From Deltaproteobacteria bacterium (GTDB taxonomy: Bacteria; Desulfobacterota; Dissulfuribacteria; Dissulfuribacterales; QOAL01), in NCBI GenBank assembly GCA_027068235.1, contig JAMOUE010000389.1, positions 1-5,918 of the forward strand: 5,918 bases of DNA, read 5' to 3'. Position numbers and translations under genes: made by a program. This document shows, piece after piece, positions 1 to 5,215 of this stretch; within the stretch, counting starts at the first letter, position 1, and each line of letters opens with the position of its first letter. The notes under the pieces were generated by a model that did not search any database, was not told the origin of the DNA, and was given only the letters and a program-made list of their open reading frames with translations.

Positions 1-256
1 CTTTAACCTGTGCAAAGATAGAGGCATACTGATCCAGGAACCCTTTTTCCCTAACATCCATTACCAAAGCCACCCTTGTCGGGATGGCTGTGCTATTCTC
101 GCTTAGTGAAAGAAAGTCTGGCAAAAGTGCAATGGGCAGGTTATCCACACAGTAATACCCAAGGTCTTCAAAGGCTCTTAAGGCCGTACTCTTCCCAGAG
201 CCTGACATGCCAGTGATTATTACTGTCTGGATGTTTCTGGAGTGTTCTCCTGTCAA
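1..256 (-). CDS. rapZ: RapZ (YvcJ-family) nucleotide-binding protein, N-terminal part only
   Basis: The frame runs from TTG at 256 to the window edge and gives 85 residues of a family of about 285, so the C-terminal domain is missing. Walker A GMSGSGKST is at residues 16-24 (Lys22), followed by ALRAFEDLGYYCVDNLP (25-41), a hallmark of the family, and a Walker B-like segment LVMDVRE (64-70). In E. coli RapZ binds the sRNA GlmZ, recruits RNase E and senses glucosamine-6-phosphate; in Bacillus the homologue is YvcJ. Whether the sRNA role exists in this host is unknown. TTG is the only usual start codon after the in-frame TAG upstream; the next ATG (codon 17) would destroy the Walker A motif. TTG overlaps the ptsN TGA by 2 nt (TTGA) and has no clear Shine-Dalgarno sequence, implying coupling to ptsN. 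Confidence 0.93.
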   Translation of the reverse strand, partial: MTGEHSRNIQTVIITGMSGSGKSTALRAFEDLGYYCVDNLPIALLPDFLSLSENSTAIPTRVALVMDVREKGFLDQYASIFAQVK

Positions 257-729
257 GCTAACACACCGTAAGATCTATTCTCAGCCACTTCAACTATACC
301 AAAAATCTCACCAATAGACTTGGCCTCTATCAATTGAGCAATCATCTCTTTGTCTTTTAGGAGTCTTGAAATCTTTGCCAGGACTCTTAAATAGTCGATG
401 GTATACTCTTCAGGCGCCAAGAGCAAAAATATCACATACACAAGTTCCCCATCTGCAGCATCAAAAGGCACACCTTTTTTACTCACCGCTGCAATAACTC
501 GCAGATTCTCTATCCCTGCCACTCTTGCGTGGGGAATAGCCACTCCACCTCCAATGGCAGTGGTCCCTAGCTCTTCCCTGTCGAGAATGACCTGAAAGAC
601 TTCCTCTTCTGAAAGACTTTCTGTGCAAGAGGCAGCCTTTACGGCAAGCCTTCTAATAACCTCTATCTTAGAGGAACCTTCTAATGGGAAAATTATACAA
701 CTTTCCTGTAAATAATTGAGAACGCGCAC
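253..729 (-). CDS. ptsN: PtsN, nitrogen-regulatory PTS EIIA-Ntr
   Basis: EIIA-Ntr is the final phosphoacceptor of the PTS-Ntr relay (PtsP to NPr to PtsN). It does not import sugar but regulates partners such as potassium transport and kinases according to its phosphorylation state. The 158-residue product is a single PTS EIIA type-2 domain of normal length. The phosphorylation site is His67 in GGGVAIPHARV, preceded by the conserved REELGTTAIG (51-60). VYVIFLLLAPEE (98-109) and HLR-like DYLRVLAKISRLL (112-124) are further family blocks. The start is GTG at 729, 3 nt after the hpf stop, with GGAG 9 nt upstream inside the end of hpf. The TGA overlaps the presumed TTG start of rapZ. No HPr/NPr or PtsP gene is visible; they may lie beyond rapZ, as in related clusters. 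Confidence 0.95.
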   Translation of the reverse strand: MRVLNYLQESCIIFPLEGSSKIEVIRRLAVKAASCTESLSEEEVFQVILDREELGTTAIGGGVAIPHARVAGIENLRVIAAVSKKGVPFDAADGELVYVIFLLLAPEEYTIDYLRVLAKISRLLKDKEMIAQLIEAKSIGEIFGIVEVAENRSYGVLA

Positions 730-732
730 TAC

Positions 733-1260
733 TTAAGGCTCCAACAATCCAAGCCTTCCATCTTTTCTCCAATAGATAACATTGACCCTGTTGGTATCGG
801 AATTTATAAAGGCCAAAAATCCCTTGCCACTTATCTGAAGTTGATCAGCCGCCTCCTCTATGGACATGGGCTTAGGGTCTATCTTCTGGATAATTATGAC
901 TTGGTCTTCATCATCAGCCTCAGACTCGCTATCATAGACAGCAGAGGTAGGGACAGCCCCTTGACCTGTTGAGCGTCTGTTCTTCACCTTCTCTCTAAAC
1001 TTCTTTAACTGCCTTTCTATCTTATCAAGTACAAGATCTATAGCCGCTCTTAAGTCATCATGCTCCTGCTTGGCAGCTGCCCTTATACCATCTCCTGTAA
1101 TGACCACCTCAGCAGTTTTACGAAATTTCTCAGCCGTAAGGACAACATTCACATTCATTGGAGAATCTGAATACTTTTTCAGACGGGCAAACCTGTCGTT
1201 GATATAGTCCTTCAACTCATCAGAATGTTCCATATGACGAAACGTCACGTTAATCTGCAT
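733..1260 (-). CDS. hpf: Long-form ribosome hibernation promoting factor HPF
   Basis: HPF binds the decoding centre of idle 70S ribosomes and, in its long form, pairs them into 100S dimers in stationary phase. The 175-residue product has the N-terminal S30AE/RaiA domain (about 1-95; MQINVTFRHMEHSDELKDYI at the start), an acidic linker (about 96-119) and the C-terminal dimerisation domain (about 120-175) ending VNVIYWRKDGRLGLLEP. The second domain distinguishes it from the short HPF (about 95 aa) at this locus in Gammaproteobacteria and supports a deltaproteobacterial or similar host. Long HPF alone is enough for 100S formation in the bacteria studied. The ATG is preceded by GGAGGAG at 8 nt, one of the strongest ribosome binding sites in the window, which fits a protein needed in high copy. 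The gap from rpoN is 36 nt. Confidence 0.95.
   Translation of the reverse strand: MQINVTFRHMEHSDELKDYINDRFARLKKYSDSPMNVNVVLTAEKFRKTAEVVITGDGIRAAAKQEHDDLRAAIDLVLDKIERQLKKFREKVKNRRSTGQGAVPTSAVYDSESEADDEDQVIIIQKIDPKPMSIEEAADQLQISGKGFLAFINSDTNRVNVIYWRKDGRLGLLEP
739..742 (-). promoter_or_regulatory. Shine-Dalgarno for ptsN inside the hpf 3' end
   Basis: GGAG on the minus strand, in the last codons of hpf, lies 9 nt before the ptsN GTG. It supports GTG at 729 as the start. Confidence 0.55.
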
Positions 1261-1268
1261 AAAGAATT

Positions 1269-1275
1269 CTCCTCC
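1269..1275 (-). promoter_or_regulatory. Strong Shine-Dalgarno for hpf
   Basis: GGAGGAG on the minus strand lies 8 nt before the hpf ATG, in the 36-nt rpoN-hpf gap. It fixes the hpf start and suggests independent, efficient translation compared with the weakly primed genes around it. Confidence 0.8.
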
Positions 1276-1296
1276 GTTTAAATATGTGGATAATCA

Positions 1297-2772
1297 TCAA
1301 ACCTTGGGTCTCTTTCTCCTGCTTGATGGCAAAATCCCCATGAGATCACGATATTTGGCAACTGTACGTCTAGCTATCTTGATGTTGTCCTTGGCCAAAA
1401 TCTCAACAATCTGCTTGTCACTGTAGGGTTTAGTAGGATCTTCGCTCTCTATCAGCCTCTTTATCCGCTCTTTAACACTCTGGGCTGCAACCTCTTTAGC
1501 CCCATTCTTTCTAGGTAACCCTGTACTAAAAAAGAACTTGAGCTCAAATATTCCCTGCGGAGTATGGACATACTTATTCGTGGTTACCCTGCTTATGGTA
1601 GATTCATGCATTCCAACATCTTCTGCCACATCCTTAAGCACCATTGGCTTGAGATAAGCGATACCCTTGTCCAAGAACTCTTTTTGGAACTTTACTATGC
1701 TTTGTGTAACTTTATAAATAGTTTTTTTACGTTGATGAATACTTTTTATAAGCCACAAGGCAGATTTCATCTTGTCATTGATGAATTCCTTGGCCTTTTG
1801 CGACACATCGCCATTTTTGGCCGCATCTTTATAGTAAGGGTTGATGGTTAAATTTGGCAGATCTTCCTCGTTAAGAGCGACAACGTATTCATCCCCTACC
1901 TTGTAAACATATATATCTGGCACTATATATTGAACTTCTTCCGAGGAATAGGCCCTGCCAGGCCTTGGCTCCAACGACTTTATAACGTCTATGGCCTTAA
2001 CGACATCCTCAGCACTTCTGCCAGTGGCCTTTGCAATCTGCTGATAGTTGTGCAGCTCCACCTGATGAAGGTGTTTCGAGACAAGCTCCTTAACCAACGG
2101 ATCGGTAATACCTAGATGGTCTATTTGAATAAGAAGGCATTCTCTTAGATCCCTTGCTGCCACCCCAACAGGGTCGAACTCCTGAATCCTCTTGAGCACT
2201 CGCTCTATATGCTCAGGATCAACCCCTGCATCCTCAGCCAACTCTTCTACCGTAGCCTTGAGATAGCCATCTTTATCCAGATTACCAATTATCAACGCAC
2301 CAATCTTGCGTTCCTCTTCAGACAAGTCAGACATCTGAAGCTGCCAAATAAGATGGTCTTGTAAGTCAGACTTGGAAGCGAGGATATTCTCGTAGTTTGG
2401 AACCTCCTTTTCCTCAAAGGAGTAAGATGGCAAGGAACGCCTATACTCATCATCCCAAACCTCTTGCCAATTTGTTTCCTTTATTGCATCCTTTTCCCAA
2501 GGTGTCTTTTCTGCCTCAGAAGCAGCAAGCTCTGGCACCGGCTCCTGCCCAGACCAATCTTCCTGGCCCTGCTCCTGCACATCGGCCTTTCTCACCTGAT
2601 CGACCTCGGTGTTTGTCGCCTCTTCCAGCAGGGGATTCGTCTCAAGCTCATGATTTATTGTCTCTATAAGCTCAAGACGTGAAAGCTGAAGCAGCTTGAT
2701 GGCCTGCTGCAACTGAGGCGTCATTACAAGCTGCTGGGTCAGCTTTAGATTTTGTTTTAATTCAAGGGCCAT
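1297..2772 (-). CDS. rpoN: RpoN, RNA polymerase sigma-54 factor
   Basis: Sigma-54 directs RNA polymerase to -24/-12 promoters, which open only with an AAA+ activator ATPase; typical targets are nitrogen, motility and stress genes. The 491-residue protein is complete. Region I (1-50) is the glutamine- and leucine-rich activator-interaction segment, with LTQQLVMTPQLQQAIKLLQL at 11-30. Region II (about 51-130) is acidic and low in conservation. The core-binding region (about 135-320) includes LEPRPGR (267-273). The helix-turn-helix (about 378-400) contains VGMHESTISRVTTNK. The RpoN box ARRTVAKYR, which reads the -24 element, is perfect at 467-475. The start lies 3 nt after lptB, and the nearest strong Shine-Dalgarno sequence is 16 nt upstream, suggesting coupling to lptB. 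Placement after lptB and before hpf is the classic order across Proteobacteria. Confidence 0.98.
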   Translation of the reverse strand: MALELKQNLKLTQQLVMTPQLQQAIKLLQLSRLELIETINHELETNPLLEEATNTEVDQVRKADVQEQGQEDWSGQEPVPELAASEAEKTPWEKDAIKETNWQEVWDDEYRRSLPSYSFEEKEVPNYENILASKSDLQDHLIWQLQMSDLSEEERKIGALIIGNLDKDGYLKATVEELAEDAGVDPEHIERVLKRIQEFDPVGVAARDLRECLLIQIDHLGITDPLVKELVSKHLHQVELHNYQQIAKATGRSAEDVVKAIDVIKSLEPRPGRAYSSEEVQYIVPDIYVYKVGDEYVVALNEEDLPNLTINPYYKDAAKNGDVSQKAKEFINDKMKSALWLIKSIHQRKKTIYKVTQSIVKFQKEFLDKGIAYLKPMVLKDVAEDVGMHESTISRVTTNKYVHTPQGIFELKFFFSTGLPRKNGAKEVAAQSVKERIKRLIESEDPTKPYSDKQIVEILAKDNIKIARRTVAKYRDLMGILPSSRRKRPKV

Positions 2773-2775
2773 AAC

Positions 2776-3507
2776 TTACAGTGAAAATTCCTCTCCTAAA
2801 TATATCTTTCTAGCGATTTTACTATTGGCAATCTGCTCTGGACTGCCATATTCGATCACTTTACCCGAGCTTACAATATATGCGCTGTCACACACCGTCA
2901 AGGTCTCCCGAACGTTGTGATCCGACAGAAAGATACCAATACCTCTAGATCTTAACTCCTTTATAATACTTTGGATATCAGCCACAGCCAAAGGATCAAC
3001 GCCTGCAAAAGGCTCATCGAGAAGTATAAATTTGGGACCTGTGGCAAGGGCCCTGGCCACCTCAACACGCCGTCTTTCTCCACCCGACAAAGACTCTGCC
3101 TTTTGCTCTGCTAGCGCACTAAGACCCATCTCTTCAAGAAGCTCTTGCACCTTCTCCCTGCGCTCTTTCTTCGGGATTCCCTTATTCTCAAAAACTACCT
3201 CGATATTTTCAAAAACCGTAAGCTTTCGAAAGACTGAAGGTTCTTGAGGCAAATAGGTAAGACCCATGTTTGCGCGTTTGTGCATTGGCAGATCAGTTAT
3301 GTCCTGCCCATCGAGAAAAACCCTGCCACCATCAGGCTGTATAAGTCCAGCTATCATGTAGAACGTGGTGGTCTTGCCCGCTCCATTTGGACCTAGCAAA
3401 CCCGTTATAGATGAACTTTCCAGGACAAGGCTCACTCCATCAACCACAGAGCGCCCCTTGTATATCTTTTTTAGTTCCTTGGCCTCAAGACAGCTCTTGT
3501 CTGCCAT
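2776..3507 (-). CDS. lptB: LptB, LPS export ABC transporter ATP-binding protein
   Basis: LptB is the cytoplasmic ATPase of the LptB2FGC complex; its ATP hydrolysis drives extraction of LPS from the inner membrane and its push onto LptA. All ABC motifs are intact in the 243-residue product: Walker A GPNGAGKTT (39-47, Lys45), Q-loop Gln88 in YLPQEPSVFRKLTVFEN, signature LSGGE (140-144), Walker B FILLDEP with catalytic Glu165, D-loop Asp171 after FAGV, and switch His197 in SDHN. The C-terminus YLGEEFSL resembles the E. coli LptB tail. YLPQEPSVFRKLTV and LSGGERRRVEVARALA mark it as LptB rather than a LivF/LivG amino-acid ATPase. The start codon overlaps the lptA stop by one base (TAATG), with AAGGAG 4 nt upstream. 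The partner permeases LptF and LptG are not in this window. rpoN starts 3 nt after the stop. Confidence 0.97.
   Translation of the reverse strand: MADKSCLEAKELKKIYKGRSVVDGVSLVLESSSITGLLGPNGAGKTTTFYMIAGLIQPDGGRVFLDGQDITDLPMHKRANMGLTYLPQEPSVFRKLTVFENIEVVFENKGIPKKERREKVQELLEEMGLSALAEQKAESLSGGERRRVEVARALATGPKFILLDEPFAGVDPLAVADIQSIIKELRSRGIGIFLSDHNVRETLTVCDSAYIVSSGKVIEYGSPEQIANSKIARKIYLGEEFSL
2789..2796 (-). promoter_or_regulatory. Distant Shine-Dalgarno-like sequence upstream of rpoN
   Basis: GGAGAGGA on the minus strand lies inside the 3' end of lptB, 16 nt before the rpoN ATG. This is farther than the usual 5-10 nt. Either it acts weakly, or rpoN is mainly translated by ribosomes finishing lptB, whose stop is 3 nt before the rpoN start. 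Confidence 0.35.
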
Positions 3508-4043
3508 TAGTCTCCTTCTGAGTAAACAACCGCCTCTACCCTTTCCTTACCAGAGCTTTCCACCACGCTTCGATTCTCGTTGACATAAAGAACTATCTTT
3601 TCACCTTTGATACTATTTTGGCCATCCCAAACCTGGGCATTTTTAAGCAGCACTATCTTCTCTTGGGGTTTGTAATAAATGGCCTCATTTGCCGTGGCTT
3701 TTCTCCTGCCCTGCACTATTTTCACATGTCCTCTCACCACTATCTTTTTCAAGCTCCTCCTCTTTTTGTTATCGGCCGTCTTTTTCTGAATATAAAAAAC
3801 CTCCAACCTATCTGAATAGATGGTAAGATTCCCCTTCTTTGCTACCACGTTGCCTGAAAAGACAACCGTCCCTTTCTCGTCATTGGCCTCCATCTTATCA
3901 CTGGTTATCCTTATGGCCTGAGAGGGTTTTGATTTGCTCTTGACTGTCTCTTCAGACTGGACACTTATTGCCCAATACCCTATACAAAAAAGTGACAAAA
4001 TCGTTAGTAAACTTATGTTAAACAAACTATTTCTGACACTCAT
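3507..4043 (-). CDS. lptA: LptA, periplasmic LPS transport bridge protein (OstA-like)
   Basis: LptA polymerises head to tail between LptC and LptD to form the periplasmic beta-jellyroll bridge that carries LPS to the outer membrane. The 178-residue product starts with a signal-peptide-like segment (about residues 9-28, hydrophobic, ending near AISVQS), then an OstA-like domain (about 44-160) opening with IRITSDKMEANDEKGTVVFSGNV, shown here across residues 45-66. A strongly basic stretch at 86-100 (KKTADNKKRRSLKK within it) sits between two beta-strand units and is longer than I expect from E. coli LptA. The signal cleavage site is not clear-cut. The ATG at 4043 is preceded by GAGGGGA at 7 nt. 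The gene follows lptC by 39 nt, and its TAA shares one base with the lptB ATG, the usual lptA-lptB coupling. Confidence 0.92.
   Translation of the reverse strand: MSVRNSLFNISLLTILSLFCIGYWAISVQSEETVKSKSKPSQAIRITSDKMEANDEKGTVVFSGNVVAKKGNLTIYSDRLEVFYIQKKTADNKKRRSLKKIVVRGHVKIVQGRRKATANEAIYYKPQEKIVLLKNAQVWDGQNSIKGEKIVLYVNENRSVVESSGKERVEAVVYSEGD
3512..3517 (-). promoter_or_regulatory. Shine-Dalgarno for lptB inside the lptA 3' end
   Basis: AAGGAG on the minus strand, within the last codons of lptA, lies 4 nt before the lptB ATG. Together with the TAATG stop-start overlap it supports translational coupling of lptA and lptB. Confidence 0.65.
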
Positions 4044-4050
4044 TCTAAAA

Positions 4051-4057
4051 TCCCCTC
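4051..4057 (-). promoter_or_regulatory. Shine-Dalgarno for lptA
   Basis: GAGGGGA on the minus strand lies 7 nt before the lptA ATG, in the 39-nt lptC-lptA gap, the longest gap in the window. I see no hairpin or promoter in that gap. Confidence 0.7.
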
Positions 4058-4082
4058 TTTTTCAAAGCTATTATCCCTTAAT

Positions 4083-4646
4083 CTATACGCCTAAATCTTC
4101 TTCCTTTATAATTGCCCTTGGAAAATAAAGCAAAAGTTTGTGATCTGTTAACAAATAGACCATATTCTTTCCCACAAGCTCGTTACCTTCTCCTCCAACA
4201 AGCCTCACGTTTCCTGGAGACTCTATGGCCTTTTTCTCAGGATAATAAAATAATATATCTGTTATGAGCACATAATCCTTCATCCCTGTGACCTTCACAT
4301 CTCCAGAAACCGCTACAGTGCCGCTGGCAGCCATGTATTTGCCCTTTTTGGCCTTTACCGTTACAGGATTTTTTCCATCTGGCTGAAAGATGATGTTCAC
4401 ATCCTCGAATTCAACCTCTTTTTTCTTTTCATAAAAACGTGCAAGTTTTGCCTTAACCAGCCACTGTGCAGCCTTCCCCCTAACATCCCTTCTGTACCTT
4501 ACACCATAAAGCACTAGATCTGCCTTGATATTTTTGAGTTCTGGAGAAAAAAAAGTGTTCTCCTGCTGATCGGATCTAAAAAAGATGATACCTGCTGCCA
4601 CAATAAAAAGGAGAACCGAGATCCAGAATGTAATTCGTTTACTCAC
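4083..4646 (-). CDS. lptC: LptC, LPS export inner-membrane anchor protein
   Basis: LptC is a bitopic inner-membrane protein that takes LPS from the LptB2FG extractor and passes it to LptA in the periplasm. The 187-residue product has a short basic N-terminus, one hydrophobic span at about residues 6-23, and a periplasmic domain of beta-strand repeats (about 35-180), including paired segments such as VTVKAKKGKYM and GTVAVSGDVKVTG typical of the LptC/OstA-like fold. Length matches the family (about 190). The start is GTG at 4646; no ATG or TTG lies in frame just upstream, and a later start would remove the membrane anchor. The nearest Shine-Dalgarno-like sequence (AAGGA, in the end of kdsC) is about 17-18 nt away, so translation is probably coupled to kdsC. 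LptC is poorly conserved, so the call rests on topology, length and its place before lptA-lptB. Confidence 0.9.
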   Translation of the reverse strand: MSKRITFWISVLLFIVAAGIIFFRSDQQENTFFSPELKNIKADLVLYGVRYRRDVRGKAAQWLVKAKLARFYEKKKEVEFEDVNIIFQPDGKNPVTVKAKKGKYMAASGTVAVSGDVKVTGMKDYVLITDILFYYPEKKAIESPGNVRLVGGEGNELVGKNMVYLLTDHKLLLYFPRAIIKEEDLGV

Positions 4647-4657
4647 GTGTTGATAAT

Positions 4658-5215
4658 TTAAGATCCTTTTAGATAGGTATTGAAACTTTTTTCCAAAAGC
4701 CCTTTGGCTTCAAGGATAAGTTCGCAGACTTCTCGAACTGCTCCACATCCTCCTGGTGCATTGGTAACCAAATCAACATTACGTGCCATAAAGGTGGCCC
4801 CATCGCTCACAGTAACAGACAAACCACACCTTTTGAGCATGGGCAAATCCACCCAGTCATCACCAACACAACAGATGTGAGTGTAGTCTAAACCAAGTTC
4901 CATGATAAGACCGTTTAAACAGGCAATCTTATCACCAACACCTTGGAATACGTGCCTTATCCCTAGCTCTTTGCATCTTCTCTCTAAGGCATTGGACTTT
5001 CTGGCACTTATTACGGCTGTTTCAATGCCATGAAGAGATAAAAGTCTTATGCCAAGTCCATCCCTAACGTGAAAGTGCTGAATCTGGGCACCATCATCAG
5101 TATATACTATTCTGCCGTCTGTCAGCACACCGTCAACATCCAAGACCAAGAGCCGGATGGACGCTGCCTTTTCAACGATCTTTTCAGAAACTGCCGTCAT
5201 GGCTTTAGCTGACAT
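4658..5215 (-). CDS. kdsC: KdsC, KDO-8-phosphate phosphatase (HAD superfamily)
   Basis: KdsC hydrolyses KDO-8-phosphate to KDO and phosphate, the step after KdsA. It is a short cap-less HAD phosphatase of the tetrameric KdsC type. Counting from the ATG at 5215 (185 aa), motif I is DVDGVLTD with nucleophile Asp26 and general acid/base Asp28. Motif II is the serine of ISAR (Ser70), the motif III lysine is Lys96 in GVGDK, and motif IV is GDD (118-120). The C-terminal tail has GGCGAVREV (155-163), the family's GGxGAVREV signature. The frame also opens with a TTG at 5230, preceded by AAGG at 7 nt, giving 190 aa; a further ATG lies at 5200. I prefer the ATG at 5215, which overlaps the kdsA stop by 11 nt, but the start is not certain. 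The first conserved block begins about 20 residues later, so no choice affects function. lptC begins 11 nt downstream. Confidence 0.93.
   Translation of the reverse strand: MSAKAMTAVSEKIVEKAASIRLLVLDVDGVLTDGRIVYTDDGAQIQHFHVRDGLGIRLLSLHGIETAVISARKSNALERRCKELGIRHVFQGVGDKIACLNGLIMELGLDYTHICCVGDDWVDLPMLKRCGLSVTVSDGATFMARNVDLVTNAPGGCGAVREVCELILEAKGLLEKSFNTYLKGS

Noticed and set aside
141..149. A second perfect TTATCCACA DnaA box, on the plus strand
   Set aside because: It lies inside rapZ and encodes part of the conserved VDNLP motif, so coding constraint explains it. Two boxes about 1.1 kb apart on opposite strands do not make an origin.
1261..1296. Possible terminator or attenuator in the rpoN-hpf gap
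   Set aside because: There is only a trivial 8-base palindrome (AGAATTCT) and no stem followed by a T-run.
1564..1851. Plus-strand open frame of 95 codons rich in Phe, Ile and Leu
   Set aside because: It is fully antisense to the core-binding and helix-turn-helix part of rpoN, which is clearly real. I recognise no family.
2397..2669. Proline-rich plus-strand open frame of 90 codons
   Set aside because: It is antisense to the acidic region II of rpoN; Glu-rich coding read backwards gives Pro/Leu/Ser-rich frames. There is no ribosome binding site or known domain.
4770..4795. Possible sigma-54 -24/-12 promoter on the minus strand (TGGCAC within kdsC)
   Set aside because: The -24 half matches, but no GC-containing -12 element sits at the required spacing, and it lies inside conserved coding sequence. 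A similar half-site near 5590 in kdsA fails for the same reason.
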